A DNA stretch of 37,090 nucleotides from Acholeplasmataceae bacterium. GTDB taxonomy: Bacteria > Bacillota > Negativicutes > Acidaminococcales > Acidaminococcaceae. The translations under genes were made by a program, and so were the position numbers. The notes under the pieces were generated by a model that had not been told where the DNA came from, did no database searches, and worked only from the letters and a program-made list of their open reading frames with translations. This document shows, piece by piece, positions 1 through 7,449 of this stretch. The first letter of the stretch is position 1, and every line of letters starts with the position of its first letter. The stretch is taken from assembly GCA_012517145.1 (NCBI GenBank), contig JAAYVM010000200.1:1-37090 (forward strand). Reading direction: 5' to 3'.

Positions 1-564
1 CCTAATTTGCCGATGGGCGCAGCTATTACAGAATTCTGCGGCCTGCGTGCCGTTTCCGACAATGGTGATTTCATCATCAGAAATTCTGAGGTGAGAGGCC
101 TTATTCATGCGGCTGGTATGCAGTCTCCTGGTCTGACCGCAGCACCGGCAGTTGCGGAAGAGGTCCTTGATCTGATGCGTGAAGATAATCATAGCCTGGT
201 GTTGAAAGCCGGGTTTAAAGGCGTACTGCCGCGAAAAATTATTTTTCACCGTCTGCCAAGAGAAAAACAGGCGGAAGTTATTAAAGAAAACAAACTATTT
301 GGCCGCGTTATCTGCCGCTGTGAAACAATTACCGAAGCAGAAATCGTTGCAGCCATCCATGCGCCTTGCGGTGCTAAAACTGTTGATGGTGTTAAGAGAA
401 GGACCCGCGCCGGCATGGGACGCTGCCAAGGCGGTTTCTGTGGACCGCGCGTAACCCAGATTTTGGCGAGAGAATTGGGTATTCCGGTAACGGAAGTATT
501 GAAAGAGCATGCTGATTCCCAGATGTTTTACGAAAAGGACCAAGTAAAAGGGGAGGAAGCATAA
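1..564 (+). CDS. GlpA-like FAD-dependent oxidoreductase, C-terminal part (5' end outside window)
   Basis: The reading frame is open from base 1, so this is the 3' part of a longer gene. About 187 residues are visible. The first part is the end of a DAO-type FAD domain. The last ~85 residues form a BFD-like [2Fe-2S] domain, with a CxC pair in CRCETITEAEI and a second pair in GRCQGGFC. This architecture is typical of the GlpA-like (glycerol-3-phosphate dehydrogenase/LhgO-like) flavoproteins of anaerobic Firmicutes, which pass electrons from a small hydroxy-substrate to a partner flavoprotein. The next gene starts 1 bp after the stop and a DUF1667 gene follows, which is the usual trio. Glycerol 3-phosphate as substrate is inferred from family and context, since the substrate-binding half is not visible. 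Confidence 0.8.
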   Translation, partial: PNLPMGAAITEFCGLRAVSDNGDFIIRNSEVRGLIHAAGMQSPGLTAAPAVAEEVLDLMREDNHSLVLKAGFKGVLPRKIIFHRLPREKQAEVIKENKLFGRVICRCETITEAEIVAAIHAPCGAKTVDGVKRRTRAGMGRCQGGFCGPRVTQILARELGIPVTEVLKEHADSQMFYEKDQVKGEEA

Positions 565-565
565 A

Positions 566-1831
566 ATGAACCAGATTTATGATGTAATTATTATCGGCGG
601 TGGCCCTGCTGGTCTTTCTGCCGCTTACAGCGCCTGGGAAAACGGCGCCAAAAAAATACTGATTATTGAACGTGACCGTGAACTGGGTGGTATTCTGCAG
701 CAGTGCATTCATAATGGTTTCGGTCTCCACCACTTTAAAGAAGAACTGACCGGACCTGGCTATGCCTACCGCTGTATAGAGCTGATTAAAGATAAGCCGG
801 AAATTGAGGCTTTGACTGATACCATGGTTTTGGAAATTCTTGAGGATAAAACCGTTATCGCTGTCAGCCCGGAAAAGGGTCTTTTACAAGTGCAAGGCAA
901 GACAATCATCCTGACCATGGGATGCAGGGAACGCACTCGCGGCGCTATCCGTATTCCTGGTGAACGCCCGGCAGGCGTCTTTACAGCCGGCGCGGCACAA
1001 CGTATGGTCAACATGGAAGGTTATCTGCCAGGCAAAAAGATTGTTATTCTCGGCAGCGGCGACATTGGTTTGATTATGGCCCGCCGCATGAGTCTCGAAG
1101 GCTGTAAAGTTGAAGCTGTCCTGGAAATTTGTCCTTTCTCCAATGGCTTGACCAGAAATATCGTGCAATGTCTGGAAGATTATAATATTCCGTTGTATTT
1201 ATCACATACTATTGTTAAAATCCACGGTCATGAGCGCGTGACAGGTGTGACTGTCGCAAAAGTTGATGAAAAAATGCAGCCGATTGCCGGTACTGAATTT
1301 GATATTGATTGCGATACACTGCTGCTTTCTGTCGGTTTGATTCCAGAAAATGAATTGTCCAGGGGACTGCATCTGGAAATGCATCCTCTGACCAGCGGAC
1401 CGATCGTTGACCAACGTCGTCAAACCAGTATGCCTGGCATTTTTGCCGCAGGTAATGTAGTTCATGTACATGACTTAGTTGATTTTGTGTCAGAAGAGGC
1501 AGAAATTGCGGGCAAATTTGCTGCTTTGACTGCTTTGGGCAAGCTTGATGAAAACTTAACAGTGGTCAATGTCGAAGCTGGTAATGGCATCCGTACTTGT
1601 GTGCCGCAAAAACTTTCCTTGCCGGAGAGCGGCGAAGCTGCACGTCTTTTTATGCGTGTTGCCAATCCGGAACATAAGGTGAAACTGGAAGTAAAAAGCG
1701 GTGATACTTTGATTATGAGTAAAATGCTGCCGGTGGCTAAGCCGAGTGAGATGATTGCCCTTGACTTGCCGGCTGATAAAACTAAATTAATCAAAGGCTC
1801 ATTAACTGTTGCTTTGAATCGGGAGGCGTAA
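566..1831 (+). CDS. NAD(P)/FAD-dependent oxidoreductase, partner of the GlpA-like protein
   Basis: This is a 421-residue pyridine nucleotide-disulfide-type flavoprotein. An FAD Rossmann motif GGGPAGLSAA lies near residues 11-20. A second dinucleotide motif, GSGDIGL, near residue 160 fits NAD(P). A C-terminal FAD-contact segment, GIFAAGNVVHVHDLVD, lies near residue 290. The family normally sits between a GlpA-like gene and a DUF1667 gene and is thought to act with them as an anaerobic dehydrogenase complex. It starts 1 bp after the upstream stop and ends 2 bp before the next start, so the three are almost certainly cotranscribed. The ATG is preceded by a GGGGAGG ribosome site inside the end of the upstream gene. 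The physiological electron acceptor cannot be read from the sequence. Confidence 0.85.
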   Translation: MNQIYDVIIIGGGPAGLSAAYSAWENGAKKILIIERDRELGGILQQCIHNGFGLHHFKEELTGPGYAYRCIELIKDKPEIEALTDTMVLEILEDKTVIAVSPEKGLLQVQGKTIILTMGCRERTRGAIRIPGERPAGVFTAGAAQRMVNMEGYLPGKKIVILGSGDIGLIMARRMSLEGCKVEAVLEICPFSNGLTRNIVQCLEDYNIPLYLSHTIVKIHGHERVTGVTVAKVDEKMQPIAGTEFDIDCDTLLLSVGLIPENELSRGLHLEMHPLTSGPIVDQRRQTSMPGIFAAGNVVHVHDLVDFVSEEAEIAGKFAALTALGKLDENLTVVNVEAGNGIRTCVPQKLSLPESGEAARLFMRVANPEHKVKLEVKSGDTLIMSKMLPVAKPSEMIALDLPADKTKLIKGSLTVALNREA

Positions 1832-1833
1832 GT

Positions 1834-2217
1834 ATGTCTGTAGATAAACGTGTTTTGACTTGCATTGTCTGTCCGCGTGGCTGCGAAATGACGGCTACTA
1901 TTACTGACGGCGTTGTCACCGAAGTTGTAGGCAATACATGCCCAAGGGGCAAAAAATATGCCGAAGAAGAAATATTGGCTCCGAAAAGGATGCTGACCTC
2001 GACCGTGCGCGTGAAAAACGGCGCGCTTGCTTTGGTGCCTGTTGTTTCTAAAACAAGTCTGCCAAAAGAAAAGATCCTTGCCTGTGCTGAAGCTCTGCGT
2101 AAAGTTACGGTCGAAGCGCCGATTACTGAAGGTCAGGTTATTTGTCCGAATATCCTCGGTTTAGGTGTTGATATTGTCGCCAGCCGCTCCATGCCGGCAG
2201 CAACCGACAAAGATTAG
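1834..2217 (+). CDS. DUF1667 cysteine-rich protein
   Basis: This is a 127-residue protein with an N-terminal cysteine cluster: CIVCPRGC near residues 10-17 and NTCPRG near residue 34. The CxxCxxxC...C pattern suggests an iron-sulfur cluster and marks the DUF1667 family. The family is regularly encoded directly after the two flavoproteins found here and is presumed to be a small electron-transfer subunit of that complex. Its start codon follows the upstream stop by 2 bp, and the operon ends here with an intrinsic terminator. Length and motif are normal for the family. The assignment to the complex is inferred from gene order. Confidence 0.85.
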   Translation: MSVDKRVLTCIVCPRGCEMTATITDGVVTEVVGNTCPRGKKYAEEEILAPKRMLTSTVRVKNGALALVPVVSKTSLPKEKILACAEALRKVTVEAPITEGQVICPNILGLGVDIVASRSMPAATDKD

Positions 2218-2240
2218 TACTATATTAAAGATTTTTTCAG

Positions 2241-2273
2241 AAGACAGGGTCTTTCAGGCCTTGTCTTTTTTTG
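2241..2273 (+). terminator. Intrinsic terminator of the GlpA-like operon
   Basis: A stem AAGACAGGGTC / GGCCTTGTCTT (two G-T pairs) with a 5-nt loop TTTCA runs into a seven-T tract. It lies 23 bp after the DUF1667 stop codon. Confidence 0.8.
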
Positions 2274-2292
2274 TGTCCTCATGTTTTGTCCG

Positions 2293-2333
2293 CGAGTTAA
2301 CTCGTTGCATTTATAGGAACTATCGTTTATGAT
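2293..2333 (+). promoter_or_regulatory. Promoter of rarD with adjacent 12-bp palindrome
   Basis: TTGCAT at 2305-2310 and TATGAT at 2328-2333 are separated by 17 bp, a good sigma-A-type promoter. The perfect palindrome CGAGTTAACTCG at 2293-2304 abuts the -35 box and could be an operator. The operator role is conjecture. Confidence 0.6.
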
Positions 2334-2363
2334 AGAGTGAAAACTTAAGAATAGAGGAATGGT

Positions 2364-3254
2364 ATGAAAGAAAACGGCAGTTTCAGTCAGGGAGTGATTT
2401 TTAGTCTTAGTTCATATGTAATATGGGGTGTACTGCCTATTTACTGGAAAAGTATCCAAGGCGTTGCCTCGTTTGAAATATTGGCCAACAGAATTCTCTG
2501 GTCAGTTGTCTTTGTTGGCATTTTGCTGAAGTTAACAGGCAGATGGACGTCGTTTATCGAAGAAACAAAGAAAATTATCACTGACAGGAAAAAGACAGCC
2601 GCACTTGCGGCAGCAGGTCTGACCATCCTGGTCAACTGGGGTATCTTTATTTGGGCAGTTGCTTCAGATCATATCATAGAAACCAGTATGGGCTATTATA
2701 TTAACCCATTGGTCAGTGTTTTAATGGGCGTTTTTTATCTGCATGAAAAACTGGATAACTCCATCAAGGCGGCAGTTATATTAGCAGCAATCGGGGTTGG
2801 CAGTATGGTTTGGAATGTTGGTGTCTTCCCTTGGATTTCCATTAGCCTTGCTTTGAGTTTTGCTCTTTACGGCTTGATTAAGAAGACGCTGGTTGTTGAA
2901 ACCATGACCAGTATTATTCTGGAGACTTTTGTAGTTTCCCCTATCGCTCTTGCTTATCTCTATTACCTTGCGGATATGGGCAATGCGGCCTGGCAGCACA
3001 GTGATACCTTGACTTTATTGCTTTTGGCTGGTGCCGGCGCTGTGACTGCTACACCGCTTATTCTTTTTACGGCAGGTGCAAAACTCTTGCCTTTAAGCAT
3101 CGTTGGCTTTTTACAGTACGTTTCTCCTACGATAACTTTATTGCTTGGAATTTTTGTTTATGGCGAGGAATTTACGTTCAGTCATCTGCTTTCCTTTGGT
3201 TGGATCTGGCTTGGATTATTGGTCTTTTCCATTGCTCAGTTTCGCAAGCGCTGA
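2364..3254 (+). CDS. rarD: RarD-family EamA/DMT permease
   Basis: This is a 296-residue, highly hydrophobic protein with about ten predicted membrane segments in two EamA-type halves. The start resembles RarD (GVIFSLSSYVIWGVLPIYWK), and the C-terminal half contains LQYVSPTITLLLG, conserved in this subfamily. RarD proteins belong to the drug/metabolite transporter superfamily; the Escherichia coli name comes from a chloramphenicol-sensitivity phenotype and the true substrate is unsettled. A GAGGA ribosome site precedes the ATG. The gene has its own promoter and appears monocistronic. The substrate here is unknown. Confidence 0.85.
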   Translation: MKENGSFSQGVIFSLSSYVIWGVLPIYWKSIQGVASFEILANRILWSVVFVGILLKLTGRWTSFIEETKKIITDRKKTAALAAAGLTILVNWGIFIWAVASDHIIETSMGYYINPLVSVLMGVFYLHEKLDNSIKAAVILAAIGVGSMVWNVGVFPWISISLALSFALYGLIKKTLVVETMTSIILETFVVSPIALAYLYYLADMGNAAWQHSDTLTLLLLAGAGAVTATPLILFTAGAKLLPLSIVGFLQYVSPTITLLLGIFVYGEEFTFSHLLSFGWIWLGLLVFSIAQFRKR

Positions 3255-3418
3255 CACAATATCTTGTGTTCAGTGGAAAAAGTGGATAATATCAACAAAG
3301 TTATCCACAGGGTGTTGATAAAGTTGGGAAAAACGGTGTATAAAAACAGAAGTATTAAAGATTTTGACGAAAAATCTGGGAAATAATGTGGAAATATCAA
3401 AAGATATCCACAAAAAAC

Positions 3419-3470
3419 GGTTGATAAGTTGTTAATAACGGTTGATAAGTTGTTAATAACGGTTGATAAC
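3419..3470 (+). repeat. Tandem repeat, 21-bp unit, about 2.4 copies
   Basis: The unit beginning GGTTGATAAGTTGTTAATAAC occurs at 3419 and 3440, followed by a partial copy at 3461. The copies are identical. The period equals two turns of B-DNA. It sits next to canonical DnaA boxes. Confidence 0.95.
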
Positions 3471-3550
3471 TCATGTATGAATTATTAGCCAGCTACAATA
3501 TATAGTGAAAATCAAGCAAATTAAGCAACTGTAAAATGATTTTATAGGAC

Positions 3551-3579
3551 TTGCATCAACGGTCACATATGTAGATAAT
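3551..3579 (+). promoter_or_regulatory. Putative promoter of the UxaE-like gene
   Basis: TTGCAT at 3551-3556 and GATAAT at 3574-3579 have a 17-bp spacer. They lie 51 bp before the start codon and just downstream of the DnaA-box array. Confidence 0.5.
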
Positions 3580-3630
3580 ATTTAAGAGAGCATTTTATAC
3601 GAAAAGTTACATAAATGGAGGATAAGTTTT

Positions 3631-5007
3631 ATGGCAATTAAACAGGTTGGGGCAATAAAAGCAATGGAAGCTGCCAGCGCAGGCAAAGTAATGGAGGCTT
3701 CACTCAGCGAAATCAGCGGCGGCTGGCTAGCTTTGGTTGAAACGGCGCAAGGCAGAAAACTAGTTTGTGCGGCTACCAAGGAATGCCAGGTACTTGCCAT
3801 GTTTAAAGCAGAAGACGAAAGCATAGAGAATGGCATAATCATAAAAATAATGGGATTAAATTCCAATAATGCCGCTGCTTTACGTCGTCTCGTAAAATGG
3901 ACAGGGCCAACGGCCTGCGGAACCAAAGGCCTGAGCGTAGGATTCAGCGACTGGCTCGGTAATGCCGAAGAATACCTGACACCTTTTTTCAGCAAAAAAC
4001 AAGTAAAACCTGTTTTGGTGGAGTATACACCTGCTGATTGCGCTCTGCTGCAGCGTAATTTTCTTGAAGCGATTGACGCAGCTACCTGGGCAGTTTTTGC
4101 AACTGGTTACAAAGATGGTTATGCTGCCAGTGCAACACGGTTAACTTCTGAAGAGGATCTTGTCAAAGTTTTGCTTTATGGTTACAGCATGCTCGGCCTG
4201 GATTTCTCTGATAAAATTAATCTGGAGATTGAGGGATTAACGGATCTTGCGGTAGAAGAACGCTATCTGGAATTGCCGCAGGAATTCAGAGATGCTGTGG
4301 AAGGCTCTTATCTAGCAGGGCCGGTGAAAGCAGGCAACGAGACACTGCATTACACACCTGAAATTTTGAGACGCATTGTTTTGGAATATGGTGAAGTCAT
4401 CATGCATGCACAGTCTATGTATAATTCTTATTTGAAAAATACGCCTTGGGATATCGATTTCGAACTTTATTTATCAAAAGCGGGCAAAGCTATCACACCG
4501 GAAGAACACTATCTGGTTGGTTATGAACTGACACGCAACAAAGTGAAACTGACTGCCATTGGACTGGATGCTGCTGTTGAAAACAAAGCTTTGCAGGAAG
4601 ATATCGTTATTCATGCCGCTATTGCGGAAGCCTGCAATTACCGTTTAAGCGTTGCCAATGCCGATTTATTTGCCGGAGATTTCAGTGCAATTGCCAAAGT
4701 ATTGAAAAGCAGGGTTTATTTTAAATTCGAAAATGTTTTGTGGCTCAGCGCTTTGCAGTGCGTTGCGGAAAAGGACATGGCACTCCTGGCAGCAATGGCA
4801 GCTTTTGCCGGCATTGCTACAGCTGAAGCTGCTGAACTCGTGCCTGCCTCTGAAACCGGAAAACTATATGCCGGTCTTTACGGAAAGTTCTTGTCGCCAG
4901 CTGATGGAAATTTTGCTGCAAAAATCAAGGCCGTTTTGGCCGCAAACACAGACACATATCGTGAAAAAATTACAATTATGGTAGAAAAATATTTAAAAAG
5001 TTGCTGA
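3631..5007 (+). CDS. Divergent tagaturonate epimerase (UxaE) family protein, possibly without the canonical activity
   Basis: This 458-residue soluble protein has several stretches that follow the order and spacing I know from UxaE, the hexuronate epimerase family. These are SVGFSDWLG (~103-111); ATWAVFATGYKDGYAA (~150), like the family ATWGVFQEGYRDGYGA; DFELYL...TPEEHYLVGYEL (~276-297); HAAIAEACNYRLSVANADLF (~328-347); and WLSALQCVAEKD (~371-382). Several polar positions I expect in true UxaE are replaced: the HSGSDKF-like segment has become VANADLF, the family DET of the DFE.S.DET motif has become SKA, and the SLAPRF-like segment is lost. It may therefore be a degenerate or repurposed paralogue. 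No uronate genes are nearby. GGAGG precedes the ATG. Family assignment is moderately secure, function is not. Confidence 0.5.
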   Translation: MAIKQVGAIKAMEAASAGKVMEASLSEISGGWLALVETAQGRKLVCAATKECQVLAMFKAEDESIENGIIIKIMGLNSNNAAALRRLVKWTGPTACGTKGLSVGFSDWLGNAEEYLTPFFSKKQVKPVLVEYTPADCALLQRNFLEAIDAATWAVFATGYKDGYAASATRLTSEEDLVKVLLYGYSMLGLDFSDKINLEIEGLTDLAVEERYLELPQEFRDAVEGSYLAGPVKAGNETLHYTPEILRRIVLEYGEVIMHAQSMYNSYLKNTPWDIDFELYLSKAGKAITPEEHYLVGYELTRNKVKLTAIGLDAAVENKALQEDIVIHAAIAEACNYRLSVANADLFAGDFSAIAKVLKSRVYFKFENVLWLSALQCVAEKDMALLAAMAAFAGIATAEAAELVPASETGKLYAGLYGKFLSPADGNFAAKIKAVLAANTDTYREKITIMVEKYLKSC

Positions 5008-5057
5008 TTTTTGCTAAAAGTGTTACTTGCTTAACAAATATTTTTGTTGCATAATGA

Positions 5058-5086
5058 TTGACAAAAAAGCAGCAAAATAGGATAAT
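5058..5086 (+). promoter_or_regulatory. Promoter of the T-box/ilv operon
   Basis: A perfect -35 TTGACA at 5058-5063 and GATAAT at 5081-5086 are 17 bp apart. Transcription should begin near 5093, just before the T-box leader. Confidence 0.75.
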
Positions 5087-5092
5087 ATTTCT

Positions 5093-5355
5093 AACTTCAT
5101 AGATTTATTTAAAGGTTATGATTGGGAAGAAAGTCAGGATGCAAAGTCACAGAGAGCCGATGGTTGGTGGAAATCGGTACGGAGCCCTGGTCGAGTAAAT
5201 CACCCATGAACTCGTCAGCGAAAGGGATACCAAGTAGCATGATGCGTAACAAGCACGTTAGGCTTGAGCCGGTTGATGGACTGGTGCAAAAGAGTAATAA
5301 ATTAGGGTGGTACCGCGTATTTTACGCCCCTGCTTAGGCAGGGGCGTTTTTATTT
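5093..5355 (+). promoter_or_regulatory. T-box riboswitch leader with terminator, controlling acetolactate synthase
   Basis: The 14-nt T-box AGGGTGGTACCGCG is present at 5304-5317. It is followed by a terminator with a 9-bp GC-rich stem (5325-5333 with 5338-5346) and a T tract. Upstream, AGAGAG at 5151-5156 and GGTTGGTGGAA fit the distal Stem I loops. T-box leaders read uncharged tRNA and allow read-through on amino acid starvation; here that would induce branched-chain amino acid synthesis. The specifier codon could not be fixed by eye: CTC (Leu, 5211-5213, after GAA) and GTC (Val, 5214-5216) are candidates. Open frames inside this leader are not genes. Confidence 0.95.
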
Positions 5356-5398
5356 TTCCAACTGTCCATCACAAAACAAAATTCGAGGAGGTATTACA

Positions 5399-5647
5399 AT
5401 GTCAGATACTTTAGTAGTAAAAGCAAAAAACGAAGAGACTTTGTTGCCGAGGGTTCTGCGCGTGTTGGCACAGCAAGGATTAGGTGTGAAAGACCTGCGC
5501 ATGAGCACTTCCAAGGATGCGAAGGAATTAGAGCTGCGCATTACGCTGTTTACGGCTTGCGCTGAGCAGGCAGTCAAGATTTTAGCTAAGCAGGTTGCCA
5601 TCATGGCAGTTTCTATGGGTTATTCGGTACAAAAGAAAGCGATTTAA
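5399..5647 (+). CDS. ACT-domain small subunit of acetolactate synthase (IlvM-like)
   Basis: This 82-residue protein is a single ACT-like domain, with LPRVLRVLAQQGLGVKDLRMS as the first strand-helix unit. It is similar in size and pattern to E. coli IlvM and much shorter than the usual ~160-residue IlvN/IlvH. It should bind the catalytic subunit and may modulate activity or feedback control. It lies directly after the T-box and 27 bp before ilvB. The order small-then-large subunit is the reverse of the common ilvB-ilvN order. GAGGAGG precedes the ATG. Whether it senses valine is unknown. Confidence 0.75.
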   Translation: MSDTLVVKAKNEETLLPRVLRVLAQQGLGVKDLRMSTSKDAKELELRITLFTACAEQAVKILAKQVAIMAVSMGYSVQKKAI

Positions 5648-5674
5648 TTAAAGCGGAGAAGGGAAAGCAAGAAT

Positions 5675-7342
5675 ATGAAGCTATCAGGAGCGCAAGCAAT
5701 CGTTAAAGTTTTGTTGGAACAAGGTGTTGATACTGTCTTCGGTTATCCGGGCGGCCAGGTCATCCCCTTATATAACGCCTTATACGATGCCACTTTGCAT
5801 AATGTTTTGACAGTGCACGAACAGGGTGCGATCCACGCTGCTGACGGTTATGCTCGTGCCAGCGGCCGGACAGGTGTCTGCATTGCTACTTCAGGTCCGG
5901 GAGCCACTAATATCGTGACAGGACTGGCGACTGCCTATCTTGATTCTGTACCTTTGGTAGCCATAACAGGCCAGGTGCAGGTTCAGCATCTGGGTCGCGA
6001 TTCCTTTCAGGAAATTGACATCGTCGGCGTGACGATTCCTATCACCAAATACAATGTGCTGGTACGCAGACCGGAAGATTTGCTGCCCACTCTGAGACAA
6101 GCATTTCGCCTGGCACAGGAAGGCCGTCCCGGCCCCGTACTGGTTGATATACCAAGCAGCATTCAGAGCGGTGAAGTAGAATGGACGGAGCCGGAAGCAG
6201 AACAAATGGGAGAACCAACGTCAGAAAATATTGAAGACGTGCTGAAAGCAGCAGCGGTAACCATCAACAATGCAGAGCGTCCAGTGATGCTGGTCGGCGG
6301 CGGTGCCATTCACAGCGCTGCAGAAAAAGAAGTTCTGGCTTTTGCCAGAAAAACCGGGATGCCTGTAGTCAGCACCCTTATGGGCCTTGGCGTTTTTCCG
6401 GGCAGTGATGAACAAGCGCTTGGTTTAACAGGCATGCATGGTCATATAGCCTCTAACATGGCTGTAGCCAATGCCGATGTGCTCGTGGTAGCGGGCAGTC
6501 GTTTCAGCGAACGAGTTACCGGTGACCGTAATCGTTATGTCTCAAAAAAGACAATCATTCAGCTTGACATAGATCCATCCGAAGTTGATAAAAACGTGAT
6601 GACAGCCCTGCCGCTAGTTGGCAATCTTAAAGATACGCTTAATTTATTAACGGCAAGAGTAAATAAGCTCTCGATAAAACCTTGGTGGGAATCAATTCGC
6701 GCCTGGGCAGAGACGGAAGACCAGTCAGCCAAGAAGGGTGATAAATTAACGGCCCCTTGGCTGATGACGGAACTTAACCGCTGCTATCAAGGCACTGATA
6801 CCATCTTTGTAACTGATGTCGGTCAAAATCAGATGTGGGCTGCCCAGCATTTACTCATCGATGAACCAAGGCATCACTTGACTTCAGGTGGCTGTGGGAC
6901 GATGGGTTATGGCCTGCCGGCTGCCCTCGGAGCTAAGCTTGCGAGAAAAGAAGCACAAGTAGTGCATATTGCCGGCGATGGCGGTTTCAAGATGACGGGC
7001 ATGGAGCTTTATACAGCCGTCAATGAAGGGCTGCCTCTGGTTAGCATTGTGATCAACAACTGCTGTCTGGGTATGGTCAGACAATGGCAGCAAATCTTCT
7101 ATGACAAACGCTACTCCTCGACAATTCTGACGCCATTTGATTTTGTTGCTTTTGCGCGTTCCTGCGGTGCCGATGGCATGACAGCTAAAACCTGCGAAGA
7201 ATTCAAAGCTGCTCTAGCGCAGGCTAAAGAGGCCAAAAAGCCTTTTGTGATTGAAGCAGTAATTGACCAGGGCGATTTGGTTATTCCGATGGTGGCGCCT
7301 GGTGCTGTTTTGCAGGATTTTGTCGATCCTACACAAAAATAA
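5675..7342 (+). CDS. ilvB: Acetolactate synthase, large catalytic subunit
   Basis: This is a 555-residue ThDP enzyme that condenses two pyruvates to acetolactate, or pyruvate with 2-oxobutyrate, the first common step of valine, leucine and isoleucine synthesis. The N-terminal domain carries the FGYPGGQVIPLY start motif and the catalytic glutamate in HEQGAIHAADGYAR (~48). The C-terminal domain has the ThDP/Mg motif GDGGF...NN (~435-463), followed by LGMVRQWQ, typical of acetohydroxyacid synthases rather than of pyruvate oxidase. Length is normal. It forms a T-box-controlled operon with the ACT-domain gene. No other ilv or leu genes follow, so the rest of the pathway lies elsewhere. Confidence 0.93.
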   Translation: MKLSGAQAIVKVLLEQGVDTVFGYPGGQVIPLYNALYDATLHNVLTVHEQGAIHAADGYARASGRTGVCIATSGPGATNIVTGLATAYLDSVPLVAITGQVQVQHLGRDSFQEIDIVGVTIPITKYNVLVRRPEDLLPTLRQAFRLAQEGRPGPVLVDIPSSIQSGEVEWTEPEAEQMGEPTSENIEDVLKAAAVTINNAERPVMLVGGGAIHSAAEKEVLAFARKTGMPVVSTLMGLGVFPGSDEQALGLTGMHGHIASNMAVANADVLVVAGSRFSERVTGDRNRYVSKKTIIQLDIDPSEVDKNVMTALPLVGNLKDTLNLLTARVNKLSIKPWWESIRAWAETEDQSAKKGDKLTAPWLMTELNRCYQGTDTIFVTDVGQNQMWAAQHLLIDEPRHHLTSGGCGTMGYGLPAALGAKLARKEAQVVHIAGDGGFKMTGMELYTAVNEGLPLVSIVINNCCLGMVRQWQQIFYDKRYSSTILTPFDFVAFARSCGADGMTAKTCEEFKAALAQAKEAKKPFVIEAVIDQGDLVIPMVAPGAVLQDFVDPTQK

Positions 7343-7350
7343 ATTGCTAA

Positions 7351-7416
7351 AAAACGGTTATGTCGGTATTCAGGAAGAAATTTCCTGCGGTCAAGTATCG
7401 TCATAGCCGCTTTTTT
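7351..7416 (+). terminator. Intrinsic terminator of the ilv operon
   Basis: An outer stem CGGTTATG (7355-7362) / CATAGCCG (7402-7409) encloses an inner hairpin CAGGAA/TTCCTG. It is followed by CTTTTTT. Confidence 0.65.
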
Positions 7417-7449
7417 ATGTGGTGACTAAGTAGGGCAAGGGTTAGAAAA

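Larger units (their letters stand above)
3255..3630. other. DnaA-box cluster and helically phased 9-mer array (origin-like or DnaA-titration site)
   Basis: This non-coding gap has a perfect DnaA box TTATCCACA at 3301-3309. One-mismatch boxes lie at 3281-3289 (minus strand), 3313-3321 (minus strand, TTATCAACA) and 3404-3412. A 21-bp unit is then repeated 2.4 times at 3419-3470. It gives five related 9-mers in one orientation (GGTTGATAA at 3419, 3440, 3461; TGTTAATAA at 3430, 3451) spaced 11, 10, 11 and 10 bp, exactly one helical turn each. AT-rich DNA follows at 3471-3550. This looks like an oriC-type DnaA assembly platform or a DnaA-regulated site. dnaA itself is not in the window, so origin function is unproven. 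Confidence 0.6.

Noticed and set aside
3419-3470. Short direct repeats that might be taken for a CRISPR array
   Set aside because: The units are contiguous 21-bp tandem copies with no unique spacers, and no cas genes are present.
3582-3995. 137-codon minus-strand frame opposite the UxaE-like gene
   Set aside because: It is antisense to a coding region with better start, ribosome site and family similarity, and has no recognisable motif.
5122-5337. 71-codon open frame upstream of the ilv genes
   Set aside because: It lies wholly within the T-box leader, including the T-box sequence and part of the terminator, and shows no protein-like pattern.
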